Shown in pieces: positions 1 to 6,061 of a DNA stretch of 6,061 nucleotides. The first letter of the stretch is position 1; every line of letters begins with the position of its first letter. The position numbers were made by a program, and so were the translations under genes. The notes under the pieces are model-generated. The model worked only from the letters and a program-made list of their open reading frames with translations. It had not been told where the DNA came from and ran no database searches. Source of the stretch: an uncultured Bacilli bacterium (GTDB lineage: Bacteria > Bacillota_I > Bacilli_A > RF39 > UBA660); the NCBI GenBank assembly GCA_944371545.1, contig CALVXT010000086.1, positions 1 through 6,061 on the forward strand. The letters are read 5' to 3'.

Positions 1-707
1 CATGTACTACTTAGGGTATCGCATTTTTGATTATTCACTACATCATACAAAATTAAGTCTCCAACATTGTAGTTAATATCTGGAGCTGCTTCCGTATCTA
101 TAAATTGTTCTGCTTTAACACTTATTACAATTTTTAAAGATTTTTTAGGAGTGTAACTTGGGTCTTGGGCTTGTTTAGCTTGTTCTTCTTGTTGAAATTT
201 ATATGCTTCATTCCCCCACTTACTATCTCTTTCATCATTTAAAGAATCTAAAGGCCAGGAAATAGATACTGAAAAATCACTTACTCCATTTTGAGCTTCA
301 ATAAAACGGTCTTCTAAATTAATATTAATATGAAATGGTAAATCATGAGATAGCAAATCTACTAAATATCCTTCTTCTTCATTTTCTAAATTGGTATTTA
401 ATACTCTTGCTGAAGCAACTTGATAACTTAACATAGCATTTGAATCGCCTCGATTGTGAATGCTTACTTTTTCAACTATAGGATCCATTCCTGGAGAAAT
501 ATCATTTACATCAATTACGATTTCATTAGTTACCACTTCAGAATCTTTCATAAACTCAATATTCCAAGCCTTAACATCAACTTCGGTTTTAACTGTGCTT
601 ATTCCACTATAAGCAAACCAAGCTAAAGTTATAGATATGAACGAAACTCCGATGCAAAACAAAGAAAGTAAATTCAATTTTAAATATACCTTATGCCTGC
701 GCTTCAT
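1..707 (-). CDS. TasA/camelysin-like exported protein, 3' end outside window
   Basis: An open frame of 235 complete codons that continues past the window edge. I translated it directly. Seen: basic N-terminus MKRRHK, a hydrophobic segment ~9-32, then TLAWFAYSG at 27-35. This recalls the AYF-type signal-peptide end of TasA/CalY family proteins that are cleaved by SipW. The mature part is beta-rich in appearance: EVDVKAWNIEF, then DISPGMDPIVEKVSIHNRGD (69-88). The latter resembles the 'PG..... N.G' segment of TasA-like beta-sandwich proteins. A Gln/Glu/Lys-rich loop (~170-190) interrupts strands. A WPLDS stretch precedes it, and a Cys (229) occurs near the edge. The ATG at 707 has AGGGA 5 bases upstream, overlapping the previous stop, 8 bases after the peptidase gene. 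Inferred role: secreted or surface fibre-like protein and substrate of one or both operon peptidases. It is too divergent to name as TasA. Position 1 is a cut, not a natural end. Confidence 0.8.
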   Translation of the reverse strand, partial: MKRRHKVYLKLNLLSLFCIGVSFISITLAWFAYSGISTVKTEVDVKAWNIEFMKDSEVVTNEIVIDVNDISPGMDPIVEKVSIHNRGDSNAMLSYQVASARVLNTNLENEEEGYLVDLLSHDLPFHININLEDRFIEAQNGVSDFSVSISWPLDSLNDERDSKWGNEAYKFQQEEQAKQAQDPSYTPKKSLKIVISVKAEQFIDTEAAPDINYNVGDLILYDVVNNQKCDTLSST

Positions 708-712
708 TTTAT

Positions 713-717
713 TCCCT
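713..717 (-). promoter_or_regulatory. Ribosome binding site of the TasA-like gene
   Basis: AGGGA overlaps the TAG stop of the upstream signal peptidase gene and sits 5 bases before the ATG at 707, tying expression of the putative substrate to that of the peptidase. Confidence 0.6.
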
Positions 718-1282
718 ACTCTCTATTTCTTCTTTTTTCCTCACGAGATAGTAAACCTGTTAACATTTCTGAACCAATAATGTAAAATACTGGAATGATT
801 ATTAAAACAATTAACCCTACTGGCGTCCTGATTGTTTTTGAAATAAAGGATAAAACCGTTGATTTATGGATTACTTTGCCATAAATTTGGTCAGCATGAA
901 CAATTGGGTCTTCAATTATGTTCGCAATCCCTTTAGTATGAAATATTTTTTCTCCATTTTCATCTGTTTCAATTTCAACAACTTCATGTGTTACAACTTT
1001 ATCTTTTACATCGCCACTTTCTCCTAAATAACTAATTGCATCTCCGACTTTTATATCATCTGAGTCTATAGATTTTGAAAATAATACATCCCCAACATTA
1101 TACTTCGGTTCCATACTTCCTGTTAAAACCGTGAACATTCGGAATCCAAAAAGAGAAAGATTGTTATCGGTAAATCGTTGTAAACAAACAACTAATAAAA
1201 ATAAGACAATAAATATTCCAATAACTACATTTAATACAGTCTTTATGATTCTTAATATTTTTTTTAATGTTTCCTTTTTCAT
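716..1282 (-). CDS. SipW-type signal peptidase I, stand-alone, with altered acidic box
   Basis: A 188-aa membrane protein of normal SipW length. Seen: transmembrane segment ~14-34, TGSMEP box with nucleophile Ser56, PKYNVGDVLF segment, VVTHEV box with His99 (family S26B Ser-His type), and a TKGIANIIEDP box. A second transmembrane segment lies at ~153-170, followed by a short basic/acidic tail ending RRNRE. In this family the last box normally reads KGD, its Asp being a conserved active-site residue; here it is Ile119, while the later Asp125 is kept. The Arg normally after the box-D His (THR) is Glu100. Either the enzyme is diverged with shifted catalysis, or it is weak or regulatory. It starts 1 base after the stop of the DUF2357 gene with no good ribosome site close by (AAGGA is 18 bases away), so translation is probably coupled. 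It lies directly before a TasA-like gene, its likely substrate by analogy with the sipW-tasA pairing. The family call is firm; full activity is uncertain. Confidence 0.88.
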   Translation of the reverse strand: MKKETLKKILRIIKTVLNVVIGIFIVLFLLVVCLQRFTDNNLSLFGFRMFTVLTGSMEPKYNVGDVLFSKSIDSDDIKVGDAISYLGESGDVKDKVVTHEVVEIETDENGEKIFHTKGIANIIEDPIVHADQIYGKVIHKSTVLSFISKTIRTPVGLIVLIIIPVFYIIGSEMLTGLLSREEKRRNRE

Positions 1283-1283
1283 A

Positions 1284-2411
1284 CTACAAGTTTTTTTGCA
1301 TCCTTTCTAAGTATTCGTCCATGGCTGTTTGAAATTTTTTCTTAACGTCATCGGAACCTACTAACCGTTCTTTTTTCTCCGCTTTTATTTCTTTGGCAAT
1401 CAACGCGAGTAACTCTTCATCAGTAATCTTTACTCCACTACTTAAAAGAAGAGAAACAATTCGATGAACTTCTTCGGTCAATATTACTAAAGCGTATTCG
1501 GTCATTGTTTTCTTTTGCATTCTTTTTTGCGTATTCATTGAATTTAAAACGCTGTAATCAATAAAAAAGCTATGATCTAGAAATCCTTTTAAAAGTTCAA
1601 TGCTATCATTTAAATTTGTATTATTTTGATTATTTTCTTTTTCATCAAGATCATATGCCCTTATAAAATCCCATAACCGAGCTGCAATTCTAAAATTCGG
1701 ATTTTTTAATGTTATATTCGTTTTTTTAAGCGGTGGTTTAATAGGCTTTACATGTTCTCTTTCTAATTGTTTCATCATAGGACTATGATACCAACTAGAA
1801 ATGTAATCCTTTATTCTTTTTAAACGTTTTTTAACTTTCTTTATTTCCTCTTCTAGTTTTTTATCAATTTTTTGATTTGGTAAAGATTCAGAGGAAATTG
1901 CCACTTCAATGTGGATTTTCTCACCTGCTGCTTTGGTTGTCGCAGCATACTCCATTCTTTTGTTTTCAATTAATTCAAAATGATTTAAAATTTGCTCTTT
2001 ATCTCTTATAAATCTTGCCATATCATCAATAAGGGTATAAAGAAACCTATTTTCATAGATATTAAATGTTTCTTCATTACGAACTTCTAAGATTTTTTTT
2101 GGTTCTACTGATTGATCATCTTTAATTTTATTTATATAGTGAGTGTTTTTTGCAAGATTTTTCACACTATCCACATTAACTCGTTTTGCTCTTTCTACTT
2201 TTACTACATTTTTTTCTTGAATTAATGTTAGTTTTGGATTTCTGACAATTATATCTATATAAGGACAAGCAAATTCCATTTCATCAACCCAGTCAAAAAC
2301 AAGGAGATCGCTTTGAAATAAAGAACGATAATCCATTTCAGAGTCTACGTTTTTTAAAAAATCGTCACGAGTATCTTTAATTTCTTTATTTACTTTTAAT
2401 GAACGTCCCAT
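1284..2411 (-). CDS. DUF2357/McrC-like partner protein, apparently nuclease-less
   Basis: A 375-aa soluble, highly charged protein without signal peptide or membrane segment. Seen: an N-terminal beta-rich-looking part (~1-70), then the motif EVRNEETFNIYENRF (residues ~109-123), which resembles the conserved core of DUF2357, the domain by which McrC proteins engage and stimulate McrB. A long Lys-rich helical or coiled stretch (~180-205) follows, then PNFRIAARLWDFIRAY (~238-253), also DUF2357-like, and a helical C-terminus. I see no clear PD-(D/E)xK arrangement, so the McrC nuclease appears absent, though a diverged one cannot be excluded by eye. The ATG at 2411 is preferred over an in-frame GTG at 2420: GAGGGGTGA lies 5-8 bases upstream of the ATG but directly overlaps the GTG. 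It follows the AAA+ gene by 15 bases and ends 1 base before the next ATG. Inferred role: regulator or adaptor of the neighbouring AAA+ ring, possibly linking it to the signal peptidases. Confidence 0.72.
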   Translation of the reverse strand: MGRSLKVNKEIKDTRDDFLKNVDSEMDYRSLFQSDLLVFDWVDEMEFACPYIDIIVRNPKLTLIQEKNVVKVERAKRVNVDSVKNLAKNTHYINKIKDDQSVEPKKILEVRNEETFNIYENRFLYTLIDDMARFIRDKEQILNHFELIENKRMEYAATTKAAGEKIHIEVAISSESLPNQKIDKKLEEEIKKVKKRLKRIKDYISSWYHSPMMKQLEREHVKPIKPPLKKTNITLKNPNFRIAARLWDFIRAYDLDEKENNQNNTNLNDSIELLKGFLDHSFFIDYSVLNSMNTQKRMQKKTMTEYALVILTEEVHRIVSLLLSSGVKITDEELLALIAKEIKAEKKERLVGSDDVKKKFQTAMDEYLERMQKNL

Positions 2412-2416
2412 GTTTT

Positions 2417-2425
2417 TCACCCCTC
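2417..2425 (-). promoter_or_regulatory. Ribosome binding site that fixes the DUF2357 gene start at ATG 2411
   Basis: GAGGGGTGA is a near match to the complement of the 16S rRNA end and ends 5 bases before the ATG at 2411. The alternative in-frame GTG (2420-2418) lies inside this site and so cannot use it, which argues for the shorter 375-aa protein. Confidence 0.7.
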
Positions 2426-2426
2426 A

Positions 2427-3959
2427 CTAAATACTCTTTTTCAAATTTTCTAGATAAGAAATACATTCAACCATTACACCTTTACCATACTTTTTATTTA
2501 GGTAAGAAATGAATGGGTCAATTTCATCACGAATAAATGCGACACTTAATTGGTCAAATTTTCTTAATATTTTCTTAGCAATAAAGTAATCAATTGCTGC
2601 AACTTCTGTTCCACCACATGCTACATAAACGGCAACAAATGTATTTAATTGTTTCATAATACGATTACCAAATGCAATTCTAAAATGGTCAATTACATAT
2701 CTATCCATTTCTTTTACGCCATCTAAACCTTCTTGACTTACTGGATGTTGTTTTAATGCATCTTCAAAAAGTTTATCTAAGTAACTAGCATTAATTTGAA
2801 TTGCTTCTTGATTACGACATTTGAATGGTTCTACTTTGGTATTGATGTCAAGAGGCATTGCACGGTCGTATACTTTATCGGTTACCATAAATGTTGAGTC
2901 ATCGTTGTTGATTGTTCCGATATACCAGATATTTCCAGGAATTTTGATTCGACCATTTACAATTTTCTTTGGGTCATTTGGCCATGAACTAGGTACTAAA
3001 TCAATAATCCACTCTTCACGATTTGGCATTTCAAGAGTAGATAAGAAATCAGCAAAATAATATTCTACACGCGCTAAGTTCATTTCATCCAAAATGATTG
3101 TATGAACATCATCATCGAAAGTTGCACGATATATTTCGCCTAAAGCTTTTGTTTCATTAAATTTCTTTGTAAATTCATTAAAGTATCCTAAAAAGTCGGA
3201 TTTATCACGCCATGATGGTTCAACAGCTGCAACGCATGAATCATTGCTTACAAATTTTCCCCAAGCATACGCTAAAGATGTTTTACCAGTACCAGAAATA
3301 CCTTGTAGGATAATTAATTTACCACAGGCGAGTCCAGCAAAGAAAGGTCTTAATATCGTTTCATCATAATACAATTTTAATTGACTTGCAGCAAAGCACT
3401 TAAAGTCATCTGTTAATCCAGCTAATGTAAAACCATTTTCATAGGTTTTCATATGGAAGTTTTGCATTTCACGGTCAATACCCACAAGTTTTGGAAAACG
3501 AATACTTGGATCTCCAGATTCTTCTGGTTCTTCTCCTTCTTTCGCTTCTTCACCTGCCTGTTCTTCCTCATTAGGATTTAATCCTAATTGTGAAACTTTC
3601 ATTGCCATTAATTCATCTTTTTCTTTCATTAGCTTTCTTACTTGTTCATTTAACGAACCAATTTCTTCTAATAATTCTTCTTTGTTTAAATCATTTTTTG
3701 CTTTTCTTATAAATCTTTTAACAATAAAGAACACCAATAATCCTATTAAAGCAAGAACTGCTAATAAAAATATTACAGCTACAACAACCATTAGCCATTC
3801 TGCTCCATTAAATTGTCCTTTATAACTATCAATAACTTTTGTATATTCTCCAACGTTGAACATTTTGATAATTCCATCAAACAAACCTCGGAAAATCATT
3901 AAAAATCCGTCAAAGAAAACAGATATGAATTCATAAAAGAATCGTAAAAAGGTGTTCAT
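2427..3959 (-). CDS. Membrane-anchored McrB-like AAA+ ATPase
   Basis: A 510-aa protein. Seen: a Phe-rich amphipathic or re-entrant segment ~3-35, a clear transmembrane helix ~54-80 followed by basic KRFIRK, a probable coiled coil ~88-118, an acidic linker ~131-149, then an AAA+ domain from ~205. Walker A is GxxGxGKT at 220-227 (Lys226). A PSWRDKSDFLGYFNE segment at 248-262, Walker B IILDEMN with Asp291/Glu292, sensor-1 GTINNDD at 348-354 and a DKVYDRA arginine-finger candidate (Arg366) follow the McrB-type order. The C-terminal ~130 residues look like the AAA+ lid plus helices. McrB proteins are hexameric NTPases stimulated by McrC; the classical GTP-specifying MNTAD(R) motif appears here as INNDDS, so whether ATP or GTP is used cannot be told. 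The classical N-terminal DNA-binding domain is replaced by the membrane anchor and linker. The ATG overlaps the previous stop as TAATG, with AAAGGAG 7 bases upstream. The adjacent DUF2357 gene is the expected activator partner. The McrB-like class is confident; the function is inferred. Confidence 0.87.
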   Translation of the reverse strand: MNTFLRFFYEFISVFFDGFLMIFRGLFDGIIKMFNVGEYTKVIDSYKGQFNGAEWLMVVVAVIFLLAVLALIGLLVFFIVKRFIRKAKNDLNKEELLEEIGSLNEQVRKLMKEKDELMAMKVSQLGLNPNEEEQAGEEAKEGEEPEESGDPSIRFPKLVGIDREMQNFHMKTYENGFTLAGLTDDFKCFAASQLKLYYDETILRPFFAGLACGKLIILQGISGTGKTSLAYAWGKFVSNDSCVAAVEPSWRDKSDFLGYFNEFTKKFNETKALGEIYRATFDDDVHTIILDEMNLARVEYYFADFLSTLEMPNREEWIIDLVPSSWPNDPKKIVNGRIKIPGNIWYIGTINNDDSTFMVTDKVYDRAMPLDINTKVEPFKCRNQEAIQINASYLDKLFEDALKQHPVSQEGLDGVKEMDRYVIDHFRIAFGNRIMKQLNTFVAVYVACGGTEVAAIDYFIAKKILRKFDQLSVAFIRDEIDPFISYLNKKYGKGVMVECISYLENLKKSI

Positions 3960-6004
3960 TATTCTTCTCCTTTCTTAGCAATTTTCGTTGCGATGTCATC
4001 AAATAAGCAGTTATCTTTTAAATCTTTTGGAAGAGTTTTCAAAATTTTGCTTGTTTCTTTCTTTTCATTAATAATGATTTTGTCCATTAAATAAATAAAT
4101 TTTAGATCTTTTTCTTTAAGTACATCTTTTTTATCAAAATAAATTACAAATTGAAATCCTTCTTTTATCAAGTTTTTTATAATTGTCTTATTTCCATCAA
4201 TTTCATCATATTTTACTAAAATACGTATAGCATATTTAGCATATTCATCATTTAATAAATCAAATAATTGATTTAATTTAACTTCTTTTTCATATAAACT
4301 TTCTGGAATGTATAAAAGATATTTTTTAGAAAAATCGCTTTCTAGCATATCATTTACAATTTCCATTAAAAGCATATTTGCTAGAACAAAAACTTTATCT
4401 TCAGCAACAATTCCTTCTTGGTATGTTTTATCTACAATGTAATCACTATAAATTTTACTAAAATTAATGTTATGATCAAGATCTACCCCATACATTTTTT
4501 CATCTTTTACTTTTATATATTTTATTTTAAATGTGTTGGTGGCTAGTTTATCAAATAAATATTTACGAGTATTTTCATAGGCTTTTTGGGTTTTTACAAT
4601 TTCATTTGCTGCCTTAGTTGCTTCAGCTTCACTTAAATACTCTTTTTTGAAAGTTTGATAAATTTTCTTTTTAAAATTTTCTTTTCTAGTTCGCATGTCT
4701 GTTGAAGAATTTTTTTCAAGATATGGCAGAAGCATAAATATTTTAGTAAATTTTTCTACCTTTTCATTAAACTTACTATCTTTTCCTTGATAAGACTTTT
4801 TTAAGTATTCTCCTGTTTGTTCCATTAATTTTTCGATTTTGCTAACCATATTTTTGCTATCATAAGCCACATTCACATTTCCACAGAAATTATAATATTT
4901 TCCATCGATATAAATTTTCAAAAAGTATTCTTTTATACTTGGTTCATTCGTTTTGTAATCTTGATGTAAATTTAATTCTTTAATAATTTCTTCTAATTCT
5001 TCATTTTTTAAAAGCATAATTTTTTCAACAATATTTTTACATTTTTTTCTTTTTTTGTTTAATAATTCTAATTTACTTTTAATTTCTTCTTCTAGATCTT
5101 GGTTGTCTTCGTCTTCCTCTTCGATTTCTTCTTTGATCGGTAATTCAAAATCTTCTTCTTCATCTTCTAATTCAACAGTTGTTTTGTAATCAGATTCTAC
5201 ATCATCTTTATCAACAGAAACCATCCTAAAGAAAATTGTTTTATCTAAATCTTCTGGAGAACTGTTTTCCAATATTTCTTTGGCATCTTTGGCAAGAAGT
5301 GGCTCTTCTTCAGCTTCAGGCTCTTTATTTTGTACTTCTTTGATGGATATGTCTTCAGCGACTTCATTTTTCAAAATAATAGGTTCTTTATTCGTTTGAG
5401 CTACAGAGACATTTTTTTCTTCTTTATTTGCCTCACCATTTGATTCTAATTTTTCTTTAATTTTGTTAACAATTTTTAATAAAAATTCTTTCACTTTCAT
5501 ATTCTTACCTCTTCTAAACATTGAACTTATTAAATATAGAGTAATAATTAACGCAATTAAAACGAATGGATTAAAAAGTACTCTTCTAATTATTCCAAAT
5601 CCTGGAAGTATTTTTACTACTTTGCCAACTATTTGTCCTTTTGTAATCGGCTCATCTTTAACATTATTTGCGTCACCCTGAGTGACATAAGTTTCATTGT
5701 ACGCTTCAATTACACGGTGAGTAATGAATTCTTCTCCTTGCTTATAAGTTACAATGTCGTTTAATTTAATATCTGAATCACTTTTAACAATAATCATATC
5801 TCCCGGATTTATTGCATCTTTCATACTTCCTGTTTGAACTTCAAACATGGAATATCCAAAAAAGCTGGAATAATCATTTCCTAAAATATTGATCTGAATA
5901 TTGTTATAAATAGAAATTAATAAAAATACCCCGAAAAGAAAAATCAATATATTTAAAAAAATGTTTATGAGCTTTTCTAGAAGTTGTTTTTTCTTACTAG
6001 TCAC
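3959..6004 (-). CDS. SipW/Sec11-type signal peptidase I with long acidic cytoplasmic extension
   Basis: A 681-aa membrane protein whose first ~165 residues form a complete signal peptidase of the archaeal/ER/SipW type (family S26B, Ser-His rather than Ser-Lys). Seen: hydrophobic segment ~11-33, TGSM box with nucleophile Ser60, THRV box with His96 in place of the bacterial Lys, and QGDANNVKD box with Asp111 and Asp117. A second hydrophobic segment lies at ~144-163. From family topology the catalytic part faces outside and both termini are cytoplasmic. Residues ~166-225 are a charged linker, ~226-308 are strongly acidic, and ~310-681 are a Lys-rich, mainly helical region ending in an alpha/beta-looking stretch that I do not recognise. 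Ordinary SipW proteins are about 190 aa, so some 500 residues are extra. The GTG start at 6004 is chosen because an in-frame TAG lies upstream, the next Met is residue 53 (after the first membrane segment), and a GGATGTGA site is well placed. It is first in the operon visible here, and its TAA overlaps the next ATG. Signal peptidase assignment is confident; the role of the extension is unknown. Confidence 0.88.
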   Translation of the reverse strand: MTSKKKQLLEKLINIFLNILIFLFGVFLLISIYNNIQINILGNDYSSFFGYSMFEVQTGSMKDAINPGDMIIVKSDSDIKLNDIVTYKQGEEFITHRVIEAYNETYVTQGDANNVKDEPITKGQIVGKVVKILPGFGIIRRVLFNPFVLIALIITLYLISSMFRRGKNMKVKEFLLKIVNKIKEKLESNGEANKEEKNVSVAQTNKEPIILKNEVAEDISIKEVQNKEPEAEEEPLLAKDAKEILENSSPEDLDKTIFFRMVSVDKDDVESDYKTTVELEDEEEDFELPIKEEIEEEDEDNQDLEEEIKSKLELLNKKRKKCKNIVEKIMLLKNEELEEIIKELNLHQDYKTNEPSIKEYFLKIYIDGKYYNFCGNVNVAYDSKNMVSKIEKLMEQTGEYLKKSYQGKDSKFNEKVEKFTKIFMLLPYLEKNSSTDMRTRKENFKKKIYQTFKKEYLSEAEATKAANEIVKTQKAYENTRKYLFDKLATNTFKIKYIKVKDEKMYGVDLDHNINFSKIYSDYIVDKTYQEGIVAEDKVFVLANMLLMEIVNDMLESDFSKKYLLYIPESLYEKEVKLNQLFDLLNDEYAKYAIRILVKYDEIDGNKTIIKNLIKEGFQFVIYFDKKDVLKEKDLKFIYLMDKIIINEKKETSKILKTLPKDLKDNCLFDDIATKIAKKGEE
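3967..3973 (-). promoter_or_regulatory. Ribosome binding site of the AAA+ gene
   Basis: AAAGGAG lies inside the end of the upstream peptidase gene, 7 bases before the ATG at 3959. The stop and start overlap as TAATG, so translation of the two proteins is likely coupled while the site itself is strong. Confidence 0.75.
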
Positions 6005-6008
6005 ACCA

Positions 6009-6016
6009 TCACATCC
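6009..6016 (-). promoter_or_regulatory. Ribosome binding site of the peptidase-extension gene (GTG start)
   Basis: GGATGTGA on the minus strand is one mismatch from GGAGGTGA and ends 4 bases before the GTG at 6004. This spacing supports the GTG as the true start. Another ATG at 6018 is in a different frame and stops after five codons. Confidence 0.55.
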
Positions 6017-6042
6017 ATTTTTACCACTCTACTCTATATGAA

Positions 6043-6051
6043 ATTTTAACA
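6043..6051 (-). promoter_or_regulatory. Possible extended -10 promoter for the operon
   Basis: On the minus strand the sequence reads TGTTAAAAT, a TGn plus TAAAAT extended -10 with one mismatch to TATAAT. It lies about 39 bases before the GTG start of the first gene. The matching -35 region would lie beyond the window end, so it cannot be judged. AT-rich sequence gives such matches by chance. Confidence 0.3.
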
Positions 6052-6061
6052 TATTCGACTT

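Noticed and set aside
1284..1300. Slippery heptamer A AAA AAC in frame at the end of the DUF2357 gene, with an AAAGGA element just upstream, suggesting programmed frameshifting into the peptidase gene.
   Set aside because: A -1 slip here reads CTT GTA GTA then TGA and stops. The peptidase frame would need +1, so no fusion results; an A-run is common in this AT-rich DNA.
2412..2420. GTG at 2420 as start of the DUF2357 gene (378 aa).
   Set aside because: It overlaps the ribosome binding site GAGGGGTGA, which is correctly spaced only for the ATG at 2411.
2821..3060. Plus-strand open frame of 79 codons.
   Set aside because: It lies wholly within the AAA+ gene, antisense to the Walker B and sensor region, with no family resemblance or matching operon context; a shadow of the real gene.
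1284..3959. Plain type IV McrBC restriction system.
   Set aside because: The ATPase has a membrane anchor instead of a DNA-binding domain, the McrC-like protein shows no nuclease motif, and both sit inside a signal peptidase operon, so modified-DNA restriction is not the best reading.
5463..5681. Plus-strand open frame of 72 codons.
   Set aside because: It is antisense to the peptidase domain and second membrane segment of the long peptidase; its hydrophobic look simply mirrors the AT-rich coding strand.
6003..6020. Five-codon leader frame ATG GAT GTG ATG GTG TGA overlapping the first gene's start.
   Set aside because: No ribosome site precedes it and such short frames are frequent by chance; no attenuator structure is visible.

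Overview
The window is an AT-rich (by eye about 30% GC), single-direction block of five closely packed genes, all on the minus strand, so transcription runs from about position 6040 down to position 1. The strong purine-rich ribosome binding sites, Lys/Glu/Asn-rich proteins, TGG as the tryptophan codon and ordinary TAA/TAG stops suggest a low-GC Bacillota (Firmicutes) using genetic code 11. An uncultured gut-type Bacilli/Mollicutes-related or Erysipelotrichia-like lineage is plausible, but this is an impression, not a measured assignment.

Layout in transcription order: (1) 6004-3959, a SipW/Sec11-type (Ser/His) signal peptidase with a very large acidic and helical cytoplasmic extension, 681 aa. 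(2) 3959-2427, a 510-aa McrB-like AAA+ ATPase with an N-terminal membrane anchor, overlapping gene 1 by one base. (3) 2411-1284, a 375-aa DUF2357/McrC-like partner with no visible nuclease motif. (4) 1282-716, a second stand-alone SipW-type signal peptidase, 188 aa, in which one normally conserved acidic active-site residue is Ile. (5) 707 to beyond position 1, a TasA/camelysin-like exported protein, cut off by the window edge. The gaps are -1, 15, 1 and 8 bases, so this is almost certainly one operon. A possible extended -10 promoter lies just upstream of gene 1. There is no gene-free stretch longer than about 60 bases, and I see no RNA gene, mobile element, CRISPR array or terminator.

How the genes may work together (inference): SipW-type peptidases classically mature TasA-like fibre proteins, and gene 5 looks like such a substrate. 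The unusual part is that an McrB/McrC-type motor pair, otherwise known from modification-dependent restriction, sits between the two peptidases. The motor carries its own membrane anchor, and one peptidase carries a roughly 500-residue cytoplasmic tail. The simplest model is a membrane-spanning machine: cytoplasmic AAA+ ring plus DUF2357 activator, coupled through the membrane to outward-facing signal peptidases that process a surface protein. It could serve envelope or fibre biogenesis, or could be a defence system acting at the membrane. The sequence does not decide between these.
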